A program made the position numbers and the translations under genes. From assembly GCA_032622095.1 (NCBI GenBank), contig CP136065.1, positions 43,007,503 through 43,071,502 on the forward strand: 64,000 nucleotides of DNA. Reading direction: 5' to 3'. Shown piece by piece: positions 14,001 through 24,000 of the stretch (position 1 is the stretch's first letter; every line of letters starts with the position of its first letter). The DNA comes from Siphonodentalium dalli (Eukaryota > Mollusca > Scaphopoda > Gadilida > Siphonodentaliidae). The notes under the pieces are model-generated. The model was not told the DNA's origin, did not search any database, and saw only the letters and a program-made list of their open reading frames with translations.

Positions 14001-15483
14001 GATAAAGGAGTCCAATCAGAATTCACTATTAGTAGCTCCAAGATAAAGGCGTCCAATCAGAACCCATTATTAGTAGCACCAAGATAAAGGAGTCCAATCA
14101 GAATTAACTATTAGTAGCACCAATATAACAGAGTCCAATCAGAACTCACTATTAGTAGCACCAAGATAACAGAGTCCAATCAGAATTCACTATTAGTAGC
14201 ACCAAGATAAAGGAGTCCAATCAGTACTCACTGTTAGTAGTATCAAGATAAAGGAGTCCAATCAGAACTCACTATTAGTAGCACCAAGATAAAGAAGTCC
14301 AATCAGTACTCACTATTAGTAGTACCAAGATAAAGGAGTCCAATCAGAATTCACTGTTAGTAGCACCAAGATAAAGGAGTCCAATCAGAATTCACTATTA
14401 GTAGTACCAAGATAAAGGAGTCCAATCAGTACTCACTATTAGTAGTACCAAGATAAAGAGTCCAGTCAGAACTCACTATTAGTAGTACCAAGATAAAGGA
14501 GTCCAATCAGAACTCACTATTAGTAGCACCAAGATAAAGAAGTCCAATCAGTAGTCACTATTAGTAGTACCAAGATAAAGTAGTCCAATCAGAATTCACT
14601 ATTAGTAGCACCAAGATAACGGAGTCCAATCATAATTCACTATTAGTAGCACCAATATAAAGGATTCCAATCAGAATTCACTATTAGTACCACCAAGATA
14701 ACGGAGTCCAATCAGAATTCGCTAATAGTAGCACCAATATAAAGGAGTCCAATCAGAACTCACTAATAGTAGCACCAATATAAAGGAGTCCAATCAGAAC
14801 TCACTATTAGTAGCACCAAGATAAAGGAGTCCAATCAGAATTCACTATTAGTAGCACCAAGATAACGGAGTCCAATCAGAATTCGCTATTAGTAGCACCA
14901 ATATAAAGGAGTCCAATCAGAACTCACTATTAGTAGCACCAAGATAAAGGAGTCCAATCAGAATTCACTATTAGTAGCACCAAGATAACGGAGTCCAATC
15001 ATAATTCACTATTAGTAGCACCAATATAAAGGATTCCAATCAGAATTCACTATTAGTACCACCAAGATAACGGATAATCAGAACTCACTATTAGTAGCAC
15101 CAAGATAAAGGAGTCCAATCAGAATTCACTATTAGTAGCACCAAGATAAAGGAGTCCAATCAGAATTCGCTATTAGTAGCACCAAGATAATGGTGTCCCA
15201 TCAGAACTCACTATTAGTAGCACCAAGATAAAGGAGTCCAATCAGAACTCACTATTAGTAGCACCAAGATAAAGGTGTCCAATCAGAATTCACTATTAAT
15301 AGCACCAAGATAAAGGAGTCCAATCAGAATTCGCTATTAGTAGCACCAATATAAAGGAGTCCAATCAGAACTCACTATTAGTAGCACCAAGATAAAGGAG
15401 TCCAATCAGAACTCACTATTAGTAGCACCAAGATAAAGGAGTCCAATCAGAATTCACTATTAGTAGCACCAAGATAAAGGATT
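11099..15483. repeat. 41-bp satellite array, unit C left of the LINE
   Basis: About 107 monomers. It is collinear with the left part of unit E at an offset of 40,648 bp. Shared private variants are AAAGATGTCCCATC (about 11912 and 52562) and CTATTATTAGCACC (about 12386 and 53036). Near 15075 a monomer reads CGGATAATCAG instead of CGGAGTCCAATCAG, which marks a ~209-bp deletion relative to unit E. The last 13 bases are the left target-site duplication of the LINE. No gene is seen. Confidence 0.96.
15471..15483. repeat. Left target-site duplication of the LINE
   Basis: AAGATAAAGGATT, identical to 20102-20114 just after the LINE A-tail. It could extend one base (C) on both sides, because the element's first base may match the target. 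The single-copy empty version lies at 56328-56340. Confidence 0.93.
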
Positions 15484-15914
15484 CAGTTCCCGGCTGAAAT
15501 TTTCCCTGATAGTAGAATAATGGTAACTGTTGACTTTGGGTCAATTATAATGATAGTTATTTTGGGTTTCCCTTCTGAAATTATGTCCTAATAGAAAATG
15601 ACACTTGTTTTTGATATGCGGATGTCAAAAATGGGTTTTAGGGACAGGTCATTTCAACATTTTATATAATGGCGAACCGAAACCAGGGCGGTCCCACATA
15701 GACCAGTAATGGTACCTTCGCATCGGAAAATAATTAAACTTGTTTTGTTTCTGTTATATATGCAGTATGTGTGTGTATCAGTGTGCGTGATTTGTGAGGT
15801 AGATCTTTATTCCAGTGACTCAATGTATTATTGTTCTTCATTGACTGAATTAATTAATCTTGTTGTCTTTTTTCTGTGTCGACGTTCCGGATGTCTGCAT
15901 ACTGATAAGTTATT
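15484..15914 (+). other. LINE 5' leader without ORF1
   Basis: This 431-bp stretch belongs to the element because it lies between the target duplication and the ORF and shows no 41-bp period. It holds no frame resembling an ORF1 (no RRM, coiled coil or zinc-knuckle series). The only modest frame, 15709-15924, is a 71-residue hydrophobic, cysteine-rich peptide bounded upstream by TAA at 15667, and I do not regard it as a gene. A GT-rich stretch lies near 15765-15800. I recognise no promoter. Confidence 0.7.
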
Positions 15915-18900
15915 ATGTCTATAAAAATATTGTCTTCAAATTGCCGAGGTTTGAATCGTGCAGAAAAACGCCGCGACGTATTCCGATATCTCCGAACGCA
16001 AAATGCCTCAATTTATTGTTTACAAGACACACACTTTACAAAGGAAATGGACAAATGTATATCATCTGAATGGGGGTTCAAAACAGAATTGGCTTCTTTT
16101 TCATCTCAGTCACGCGGTGTGGCCATTTTATTCAATCAAAATCTTGACTTCGAAATACACAATTCTATCAAAGATGACTCTGGAAATTTCATAATTATTG
16201 ACGTAACTGTTGAGAAACTTAGAATGACTATAGCTAATATATATGGTCCAAACGAAGATAATCCTGATTTCTACAAACAATTAAAACTTAAGCTTATTAA
16301 TGTCGGTAACACCCAAATAGTAATATGTGGCGATTGGAATATGGTTCAGGACCAATCGATGGACACTTATAATTATAAACATATCAACAATCCACAAGCT
16401 AAAGTGGCAGTGGGTGACCTTGTCGACAGGCTAGATTTGGTAGACGCTTGGAGGATCAATAATAAGGAGAATCAACGATATACATGGCGAAAAAAGTCAC
16501 CCATAAAAATGGCTAGATTAGATTACTTTATGATATCTGAGGATATACTCAGTTTAGTTGGAGAAGGAACCGACATATTACCTGGATACCGCTCAGATCA
16601 CTCGATAATATCTCTTACGCTTAAACTAAGTACAATTGATAGAGGTCGTGGCTTTTGGAAATTTAACACCTCCTTACTCCGTGATGAAAAATATGCCGAA
16701 CTGGTAAAATCAACAATAGAGAATAATAAATCAAGATATGGATATAAACTATATACCGATGAGTCGAATAAACCGCAAGTTACATGTAAAACAAGTAAAC
16801 GTTTATTTTTAGATACTCTTTTGCTCGATATTAGAGGTGAGACCATACATTTTGCGTCGAAACGAAAGAGAGACCGAAAGATGAAAGAAAATGAACTGAA
16901 TAGATCTAAAATATTTCTCGAAATTGAAATAGATAAAGATGACATAAATACAGAAAATAAAGACGAATTACTGGAAAAAATACAAAAGATTGACACTGAC
17001 CTTTACGAAATAAGAAAAGAAGACACAAGGGGGGCAATGGTAAGATCAAGAGCCAAATGGATTGAACAAGGTGAAAAACCAACAAAATATTTCCTCAATC
17101 TTGAAAAACGCAATTCTATATCGAAAACTCTATGCAATCTCACCGACTCCACCGGGAAAAACATTGACAATCAATCAGACATAATGCATGAAGCTAGAAG
17201 TTTTTACGAAAATTTATATGCATTAAAAAATACAAACAAATCTGATATTCAGGCTATTCTTGAAAAAGACCATACAGTATTGTCACAAGACACTGCCAAA
17301 AGCATAGAAGGGCCAATAACTCTAACTGAACTGACGTGTTCACTGAAACGATCACAAAGTGATAAATGCAGTGGACTAGATGGATACCCATATGAGTTTT
17401 GGAAATTTTTTTGGATTGACTTAGGCCAAATTCTATGTGAATCACTCAATGAAGCTTTTGATAAAGGGGAACTTTCAATAACCCAGAAACAAGGACTTAT
17501 TACTCTGATTCCCAAAAAAGACAAAGACAGAAATCATCTGAAAAACTGGCGACCAATTTCACTCTTGAATATATCTTACAAATTAGCTTCTTCATGTATA
17601 GCTGAAAGATTAAAGCGTGTCCTACCTGATATAATAAGTGAGGATCAAACGGGATTCTTAAAAAATCGCTACATCGGAGACAATACTAGACTTACCTATG
17701 ATCTTATTCACAAGGCAAAATTGGCTGATAAACCTGGGTTACTGCTCCTCCTAGACTTTGAAAAGGCCTTTGATTCAGTATCATGGAAATTTATACATAA
17801 ATGCCTTAACCTTTTCAATTTTGGAGATGACATGAAAAGGTGGATTTCTATATTTTATACGAATATCAACTCATCTATTTTAATAAATGGGCATATATCT
17901 CAGAGTTTCAAACTACATCGTGGCTGTCGACAGGGTGACCCAGTCTCGCCGTATATTTTTTTGATATGCGCAGAAATCTTAGCTATTATGATAAAATCTA
18001 ATGACCGCATTAAAGGTATCAACCTCGGCAATTTAGAATACAAAATTACACAGTATGCAGACGACACGACGCTTTTCTTAGACGGCAGCGAAGAAAGTCT
18101 TAGGGAAGTATATACTGTTTTAAACTTATTTGCAGATTATTCAGGCCTAAAAATTAACCCTAGCAAGTGTCAGGCGTCGTGGATTGGATCTTACACGAAA
18201 CGTACAGATATTATGTGCCCAGACCTTGGACTAACATTCGATAGTACTTTCAATCTCCTTGGAATACACTTTGATACAAACCTTGAGAAAATGAATATAA
18301 ATTATGATAAAAAACTTGCTGAAGTCAAACGTTTGATAGAAATATGGAAACACCGGTTACTTACACCCATTGGTCGAATAACTGTGATAAAATCACTAAT
18401 ACTCCCAAAATTAACACACCTTTTTGTAGCTCTCCCAAATCCCGGTAATGTTTTTATGAAAAATCTTGACACAATGCTCTTTAATTTTCTTTGGAACTCG
18501 AAGCGTGATAGAATCAAACGCAAAGTTATATGTCAGGATTATAAGAATGGCGGATTAAAAATGGTTGATGTTAAACATTTTATGATGTCCATGAAAATAA
18601 CTTGGGTTAGGCGCCTCGTGACAAAAAGTGCCAAGTGGACTCCATTAATAGATATACCTTTATTTGATGACCCTATGTTCCTTACTTATGACTACCCTTA
18701 CATAGAAAAACAGGCAAAGAAATTAACCAACCCTTTTTGGCATGATGTCCTGATGGCATTTACAAAATTTCTAGAGAAAGATAGAAACAATCGCAAATTA
18801 TCAGCATGTACGTTATGGAATAACCCAAATATAAAGCAATACGGAAAAGTATTAAATTTCACCTCCTGGCGAGAAAAGGGGGTTATCTTTTTAAACGATA

Positions 18901-19694
18901 TGCTGGACAATACAGGATGTTTTCTTACACGAGACGATCTACTAAGGATCTATAACATACATACAAACTTCATCACTCTTAATAACATCCAACATCAGAT
19001 AAAATTACTTGCAAAAAAACTTCAACAACCTATAACTCGAATAGTCACTCCCCTTTTACCAAATAATTTCATTAAATTGCTTAAAAACTGTCGAGGAGGA
19101 CAAGACTTTTATAAAATTTTAATCGACATTCCAACTTCTACTGTAGCACACAAAAAATGGCAAGTGTTATTTTCCGACAACATAATTAATTGGTGCAAAC
19201 TGGATAAACTTCCCTTTCTCACGACGCCGGACACAAAGCTGCAATGGCTACAATTCCGAATAAATTCACGAATATTATCAACCAACAAGTTTCTCAAAAT
19301 GTCCAATTTACGACAAGATGATAAATGCGAAAGATGTAAAAGCGAGACAGAAGACATCTCCCACATATTTTGGAACTGTGTTCACGTTCAGAAATTCATT
19401 AAGGAACTCAGCGATTGGGGTAAAATTAACAGCATTGATCTCTGTGCCCAACAAACGACAATGATTCTCGGCTCTTCACCAACGGATCCTAACTTTACAA
19501 CTAACATGCTATGGCTCCTGATTAAACAATACATATATAGGACTAAATTCAAGCCAATTAACTTATCGCTAAATGTTTTCCTCAAAGAGTTGAATTATAG
19601 ATACCAATGTGAGAAGTATACTGCACGATGCCAATCGAAACAAGAAGAATTTTCGAAAAACTGGTTCCTTTTAGAAAAGGCTTTACACGTGTAA
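15915..19694 (+). CDS. LINE ORF2-like protein: AP endonuclease and reverse transcriptase
   Basis: A 1,259-residue enzyme that would nick target DNA and copy its own RNA onto the nick. Residues ~1-235 form an exonuclease-endonuclease-phosphatase domain: SSNCRGL (7-13), LQDTH (36-40, Asp where many relatives have Glu), NIYGPN (108-113), GDWN (139-142), RLDYF (201-205) and SDHS (227-230). The linker ~310-400 is highly charged. Reverse transcriptase spans ~520-790: WRPISLLN (545-552), DQTGF (577-581), LLLDFEKAFD with catalytic D614, CRQGDPVSP (671-679), and YADD with D716/D717. A C-terminal CX2CX8HX4C motif uses C1138, C1141, H1150 and C1155. No RNase H domain is seen. The ATG is preceded in frame by TGA and TAA (15903-15908), so the start is well fixed. 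No stop or frameshift occurs, and all catalytic motifs are intact. Length and layout fit Tx1-type L1 ORF2; family assignment is by recognition only. Confidence 0.95.
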   Translation: MSIKILSSNCRGLNRAEKRRDVFRYLRTQNASIYCLQDTHFTKEMDKCISSEWGFKTELASFSSQSRGVAILFNQNLDFEIHNSIKDDSGNFIIIDVTVEKLRMTIANIYGPNEDNPDFYKQLKLKLINVGNTQIVICGDWNMVQDQSMDTYNYKHINNPQAKVAVGDLVDRLDLVDAWRINNKENQRYTWRKKSPIKMARLDYFMISEDILSLVGEGTDILPGYRSDHSIISLTLKLSTIDRGRGFWKFNTSLLRDEKYAELVKSTIENNKSRYGYKLYTDESNKPQVTCKTSKRLFLDTLLLDIRGETIHFASKRKRDRKMKENELNRSKIFLEIEIDKDDINTENKDELLEKIQKIDTDLYEIRKEDTRGAMVRSRAKWIEQGEKPTKYFLNLEKRNSISKTLCNLTDSTGKNIDNQSDIMHEARSFYENLYALKNTNKSDIQAILEKDHTVLSQDTAKSIEGPITLTELTCSLKRSQSDKCSGLDGYPYEFWKFFWIDLGQILCESLNEAFDKGELSITQKQGLITLIPKKDKDRNHLKNWRPISLLNISYKLASSCIAERLKRVLPDIISEDQTGFLKNRYIGDNTRLTYDLIHKAKLADKPGLLLLLDFEKAFDSVSWKFIHKCLNLFNFGDDMKRWISIFYTNINSSILINGHISQSFKLHRGCRQGDPVSPYIFLICAEILAIMIKSNDRIKGINLGNLEYKITQYADDTTLFLDGSEESLREVYTVLNLFADYSGLKINPSKCQASWIGSYTKRTDIMCPDLGLTFDSTFNLLGIHFDTNLEKMNINYDKKLAEVKRLIEIWKHRLLTPIGRITVIKSLILPKLTHLFVALPNPGNVFMKNLDTMLFNFLWNSKRDRIKRKVICQDYKNGGLKMVDVKHFMMSMKITWVRRLVTKSAKWTPLIDIPLFDDPMFLTYDYPYIEKQAKKLTNPFWHDVLMAFTKFLEKDRNNRKLSACTLWNNPNIKQYGKVLNFTSWREKGVIFLNDMLDNTGCFLTRDDLLRIYNIHTNFITLNNIQHQIKLLAKKLQQPITRIVTPLLPNNFIKLLKNCRGGQDFYKILIDIPTSTVAHKKWQVLFSDNIINWCKLDKLPFLTTPDTKLQWLQFRINSRILSTNKFLKMSNLRQDDKCERCKSETEDISHIFWNCVHVQKFIKELSDWGKINSIDLCAQQTTMILGSSPTDPNFTTNMLWLLIKQYIYRTKFKPINLSLNVFLKELNYRYQCEKYTARCQSKQEEFSKNWFLLEKALHV

Positions 19695-20087
19695 CATATA
19701 CCCACAAGTCAACAATAATCAACTTGAGTGTCCTGGAAGTGATCTCTTCACCAACTCGAAAACTCACTTAATTATTCTAACCGGAAATACGATATCCCCG
19801 CCAATATCACAATGCCGTCTATGGTTAGATGTCGTGCCGATACGCCGTACACAGGAAGAAAGTTGAAATATTTAAAATCTGAAGTAATATATTAATTTGA
19901 ACATATATTCCATTAATTCCAACTTACATGTCAGTCACTGGGAGTGCATGTGGTGTACGAAAGACGTGCAAATGAAGCGAGCGAGATGTGAGCGAATTGG
20001 AAGAATGTCACTTGATATATTATAATATGTACCTCTGTTTATGTTTACATTCCTTCATTGATGTATGTTAATTCCAATAAAAAATAT
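19695..20087 (+). other. LINE 3' untranslated region
   Basis: A 393-bp AT-rich tail between the ORF stop and the A-tail, with no 41-bp period and no frame of note. In this class the 3' end of the RNA is often what the reverse transcriptase recognises. A self-complementary ATATTATAATAT lies near 20020, but I cannot show a stable hairpin of functional size. Confidence 0.85.
20076..20081 (+). terminator. Polyadenylation signal AATAAA of the LINE
   Basis: A canonical AATAAA lies seven bases before the start of the A-tail. This is closer than the usual 10-30 bases to a cleavage site, so the tail boundary may include genomic or templated A residues. Confidence 0.8.
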
Positions 20088-20101
20088 AAAAAAAAAAAAA
20101 A
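20088..20101 (+). other. LINE poly(A) tail
   Basis: An uninterrupted run of A from 20088 to 20103; the last two A residues are counted as the first bases of the right target duplication. An A-tail at this place is expected for L1-type priming and indicates plus-strand orientation. Confidence 0.93.
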
Positions 20102-20114
20102 AAGATAAAGGATT
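20102..20114. repeat. Right target-site duplication of the LINE
   Basis: AAGATAAAGGATT, the exact match of 15471-15483. The satellite continues without loss from here (CCAATCAGAATTCGC), and the variant order matches unit E from 56328 onward. Confidence 0.93.
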
Positions 20115-21046
20115 CCAATCAGAATTCGCTATTAGTAGGACCAATTTAAAGGAGTCCAATCAGAACTCACTATTAGTAGCACCAAGATAAAGGAGTCCAA
20201 TCAGAATTCACTATTAGTAGCACCAAGATAACGGAGTCCAATCAGAATTCACTATTAGTAGCACCAAGATAACGGAGTCCAATCAGAATTCACTATTAGT
20301 AGCACCAAGATAACGGAGTCCAATCATAATTCACTATTAGTAGCACCAATATAAAGGATTCCAATCAGAATTCACTATTAGTAGCACCAAGATAAAGGAG
20401 TCCAATCAGAATTCACTATTAGTAGCACCAAGATAACGGAGTCCAATCAGAATTCACTATTAGTAGCACCAAGATAACGGAGTCCAATCAGAATTCACTA
20501 TTAGTAGCACCAAGATAAAGGAGTCCAATCAGAATTCACTATTAGTAGCACCAAGATAAAGGAGTCCAATCAGAATTCACTATTAGTAGCTCCAAGATAA
20601 AGGCGTCCAATCAGAACCCATTATTAGTAGCACCAAGATAAAGGAGTCCAATCAGAATTAACTATTAGTAGCACCAATATAACAGAGTCCAATCAGAACT
20701 CACTATTAGTAGCACCAAGATAACGGAGTCCAATCAGAATTCACTATTAGTAGCACCAAGTTAAAGGAGTCCAATCAGTACTCACTATTAGTAGTACCAA
20801 GATAAAGGAGTCCAATCAGAACTCACTATTAGTAGCACCAAGATAAAGAAGTCCAATCAGTACTCACTATTAGTAGTACCAAGATAAAGTAGTCCAATCA
20901 GAATTCACTATTAGTAGCACCAAGATAAAGGAGTCCAATCAGAATTCACTATTAGTAGCACCAAGATAACGGAGTCCAATCAGAATTCACTATTAGTACC
21001 ACCAAGATAACGGAGTCCAATCAGAATTCACTATTAGTAGCACCAA

Positions 21047-24000
21047 GACAAAGGAGTCCAATCAGAACTCACTATTAGTAGCACCAAGATAAAGGAGTCC
21101 AATCAGAATTCACTATTAGTAGCACCAAGATAAAGGAGTCCAATCAGAATTCGCTAATAGTAGCACCAATATAAAGGAGTCCAATCAGAACTCACTATTA
21201 GTAGCACCAAGATAAAGGAGTCCAATCAGAACTCACTATTAGTAGCCCCAAGATAAAGTAGTCCAATCAGAATTCACTATTAGTAGCACCAAGATAAAGG
21301 AGTCCAATCAGAATTCGCTATTAGTAGCACCAAGATAATGGTGTCCCATAAGAACTCACTATTAGTAGCACCAAGATAAAGGAGTCCAATCAGAACTCAC
21401 TATTAGTAGCACCAAGATAAAGGTGTCCAATCAGAATTCACTATTAATAGCACCAAGATAAAGGAGTCCAATCAGAATTCGCTATTAGTAGCACCAATAT
21501 AAAGGAGTCCAATCAGAACTCACTATTAGTAGCACCAAGATAAAGGAGTCCAATCAGAACTCACTATTAGTAGCACCAAGATAAAGGAGTCCAATCAGAA
21601 TTCACTATTAGTAGCACCAAGATAAAGGAGTCCAATCAGAATTCGCTATTAGTAGCACCAATATAAAGGAGTCCAATCAGAACTCACTATTAGTAGCACC
21701 AAGATAAAGGAGTCCAATCAGAATTCACTATTAGTAGCACCAAGATAACGGAGTCCAATCAGAATTCACTATTAGTAGCACCAAGATAACGGAGTCCAAT
21801 CAGAATTCACTATTAGTAGCACCAAGATAACGGAGTCCAATCATAATTCACTATTAGTAGCACCAATATAAAGGAGTCCAATCAGAATTCACTATTAGTA
21901 GCACCAAGATAAAGGAGTCCAATCAGAATTCACTATTAGTAGCACCAAGATAACGGAGTCCAATCAGAATTCACTATTAGTAGCACCAAGATAACGGAGT
22001 CCAATCAGAATTCACTATTAGTAGCACCAAGATAAAGGAGTCCAATCAGAATTCACTATTAGTAGCACCAAGATAAAGGAGTCCAATCAGAATTCACTAT
22101 TAGTAGCTCCAAGATAAAGGCGTCCAATCAGAACCCATTATTAGTAGCACCAAGATAAAGGAGTCCAATCAGAATTAACTATTAGTAGCACCAATATAAC
22201 AGAGTCCAATCAGAACTCACTATTAGTAGCACCAAGATAACGGAGTCCAATCAGAATTCACTATTAGTAGCACCAAGATAAAGGAGTCCAATCAGTACTC
22301 ACTATTAGTAGTACCAAGATAAAGGAGTCCAATCAGAACTCACTATTAGTAGCACCAAGATAAAGAAGTCCAATCAGTACTCACTATTAGTAGTACCAAG
22401 ATAAAGGTGTCCAATCAGAACTCACTATTAGTAGCACCAAGATAAAGGAGTCCAATCAGAATTCACTATTAGTAGCACCAAGATAAAGGAGTCCAATCAG
22501 AATTCGCTATTAGTAGCACCAAGATAATGGTGTCCCATCAGAACTCACTATTAGTAGGACCAAGATAAAGGAGTCCAATCAGAACTCACTATTAGTAGCA
22601 CCAAGATAAAGGTGTCCAATCAGAATTCACTATTAATAGCACCAAGATAAAGGAGTCCAATCAGAATTCGCTATTAGTAGCACCAATATAAAGGAGTCCA
22701 ATCAGAACTCACTATTAGTAGCACCAAGATAAAGGAGTCCAATCAGAACTCACTATTAGTAGCACCAAGATAAAGGAGTCCAATCAGAATTCACTATTAG
22801 TAGCACCAAGATAAAGGAGTCCAATCAGAATTCGCTATTAGTAGCACCAATATAAAGGAGTCCAATCAGAACTCACTATTAGTAGCACCAAGATAAAGGA
22901 GTCCAATCAGAATTCACTATTAGTAGCACCAAGATAACGGAGTCCAATCAGAATTCACTATTAGTAGCACCAAGATAACGGAGTCCAATCAGAATTCACT
23001 ATTAGTAGCACCAAGATAACGGAGTCCAATCATAATTCACTATTAGTAGCACCAATATAAAGGAGTCCAATCAGAATTCACTATTAGTAGCACCAAGATA
23101 AAGGAGTCCAATCAGAATTCACTATTAGTAGCACCAAGATAACGGAGTCCAATCAGAATTCACTATTAGTAGCACCAAGATAACGGAGTCCAATCAGAAT
23201 TCACTATTAGTAGCACCAAGATAAAGGAGTCCAATCAGAATTCACTATTAGTAGCTCCAAGATAAAGGCGTCCAATCAGAACCCATTATTAGTAGCACCA
23301 AGATAAAGGAGTCCAATCAGAATTAACTATTAGTAGCACCAATATAACAGAGTCCAATCAGAACTCACTATTAGTAGCACCAAGATAACGGAGTCCAATC
23401 AGAATTCACTATTAGTAGCACCAAGATAAAGGAGTCCAATCAGTACTCACTATTAGTAGTACCAAGATAAAGGAGTCCAATCAGAACTCACTATTAGTAG
23501 CACCAAGATAAAGAAGTCCAATCAGTACTCACTATTAGTAGTACCAAGATAAAGGAGTCCAATCAGAATTCACTGTTAGTAGCACCAAGATAAAGGAGTC
23601 CAATCAGAATTCACTATTAGTAGTACCAAGATAAAGGAGTCCAATCAGTACTCACTATTAGTAGTACCAAGATAAAGGAGTCCAATCAGAATTCACTATT
23701 AGTAGCACCAAGATAAAGGAGTCCAATCAGAACTCACTATTAGTAGTACCAAGATAAAGGAGTCCAATCAGTACTCACTATTAGTAGTACCAAGATAAAG
23801 AGTCCAGTCAGAACTCACTATTAGTAGTACCAAGATAAAGGAGTCCAATCAGAACTCACTATTAGTAGCACCAAGATAAAGAAGTCCAATCAGTAGTCAC
23901 TATTAGTAGTACCAAGATAAAGTAGTCCAATCAGAATTCACTATTAGTAGCACCAAGATAACGGAGTCCAATCATAATTCACTATTAGTAGCACCAATAT

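Larger units (their letters stand above)
15484..20101 (+). mobile_element. Tx1/L1-like non-LTR retrotransposon inserted in the satellite
   Basis: A 4.6-kb element with a 431-bp leader, one long ORF coding for endonuclease and reverse transcriptase, a 393-bp 3' untranslated region, AATAAA and a poly(A) tail. It has no long terminal repeats and is bounded by a 13-bp direct repeat of satellite sequence. These are the marks of insertion by target-primed reverse transcription. The protein's style (APE endonuclease, RT, C-terminal CCHC) and A-tail fit the L1 superfamily, most likely its Tx1 branch, several of whose members insert site-specifically into repeats. No ORF1 is present, so the copy is either 5'-truncated between ORF1 and ORF2 or belongs to a single-ORF lineage. 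The open frame and clean target duplication indicate a recent insertion. Confidence 0.95.

Noticed and set aside
15709-15924. 71-codon frame before the LINE ORF, considered as ORF1 or its end
   Set aside because: It is bounded upstream by TAA at 15667, is hydrophobic and cysteine-rich without an RRM, coiled coil or regular zinc knuckles, and overlaps the ORF2 start by ten bases, which is easily chance.
16598-19767. Several minus-strand frames of 60-130 codons across the LINE
   Set aside because: They are shadows of the 1,259-codon plus-strand gene, with no motifs of their own.
15484-20101. LTR retrotransposon or retrovirus-like origin
   Set aside because: There are no terminal repeats, integrase, protease or RNase H; the AP endonuclease, A-tail and variable-length target duplication fit a LINE.
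15484-20101. Host gene or processed pseudogene
   Set aside because: The A-tail and target duplication alone would fit a retrocopy, but the protein carries the element's own endonuclease and reverse transcriptase.
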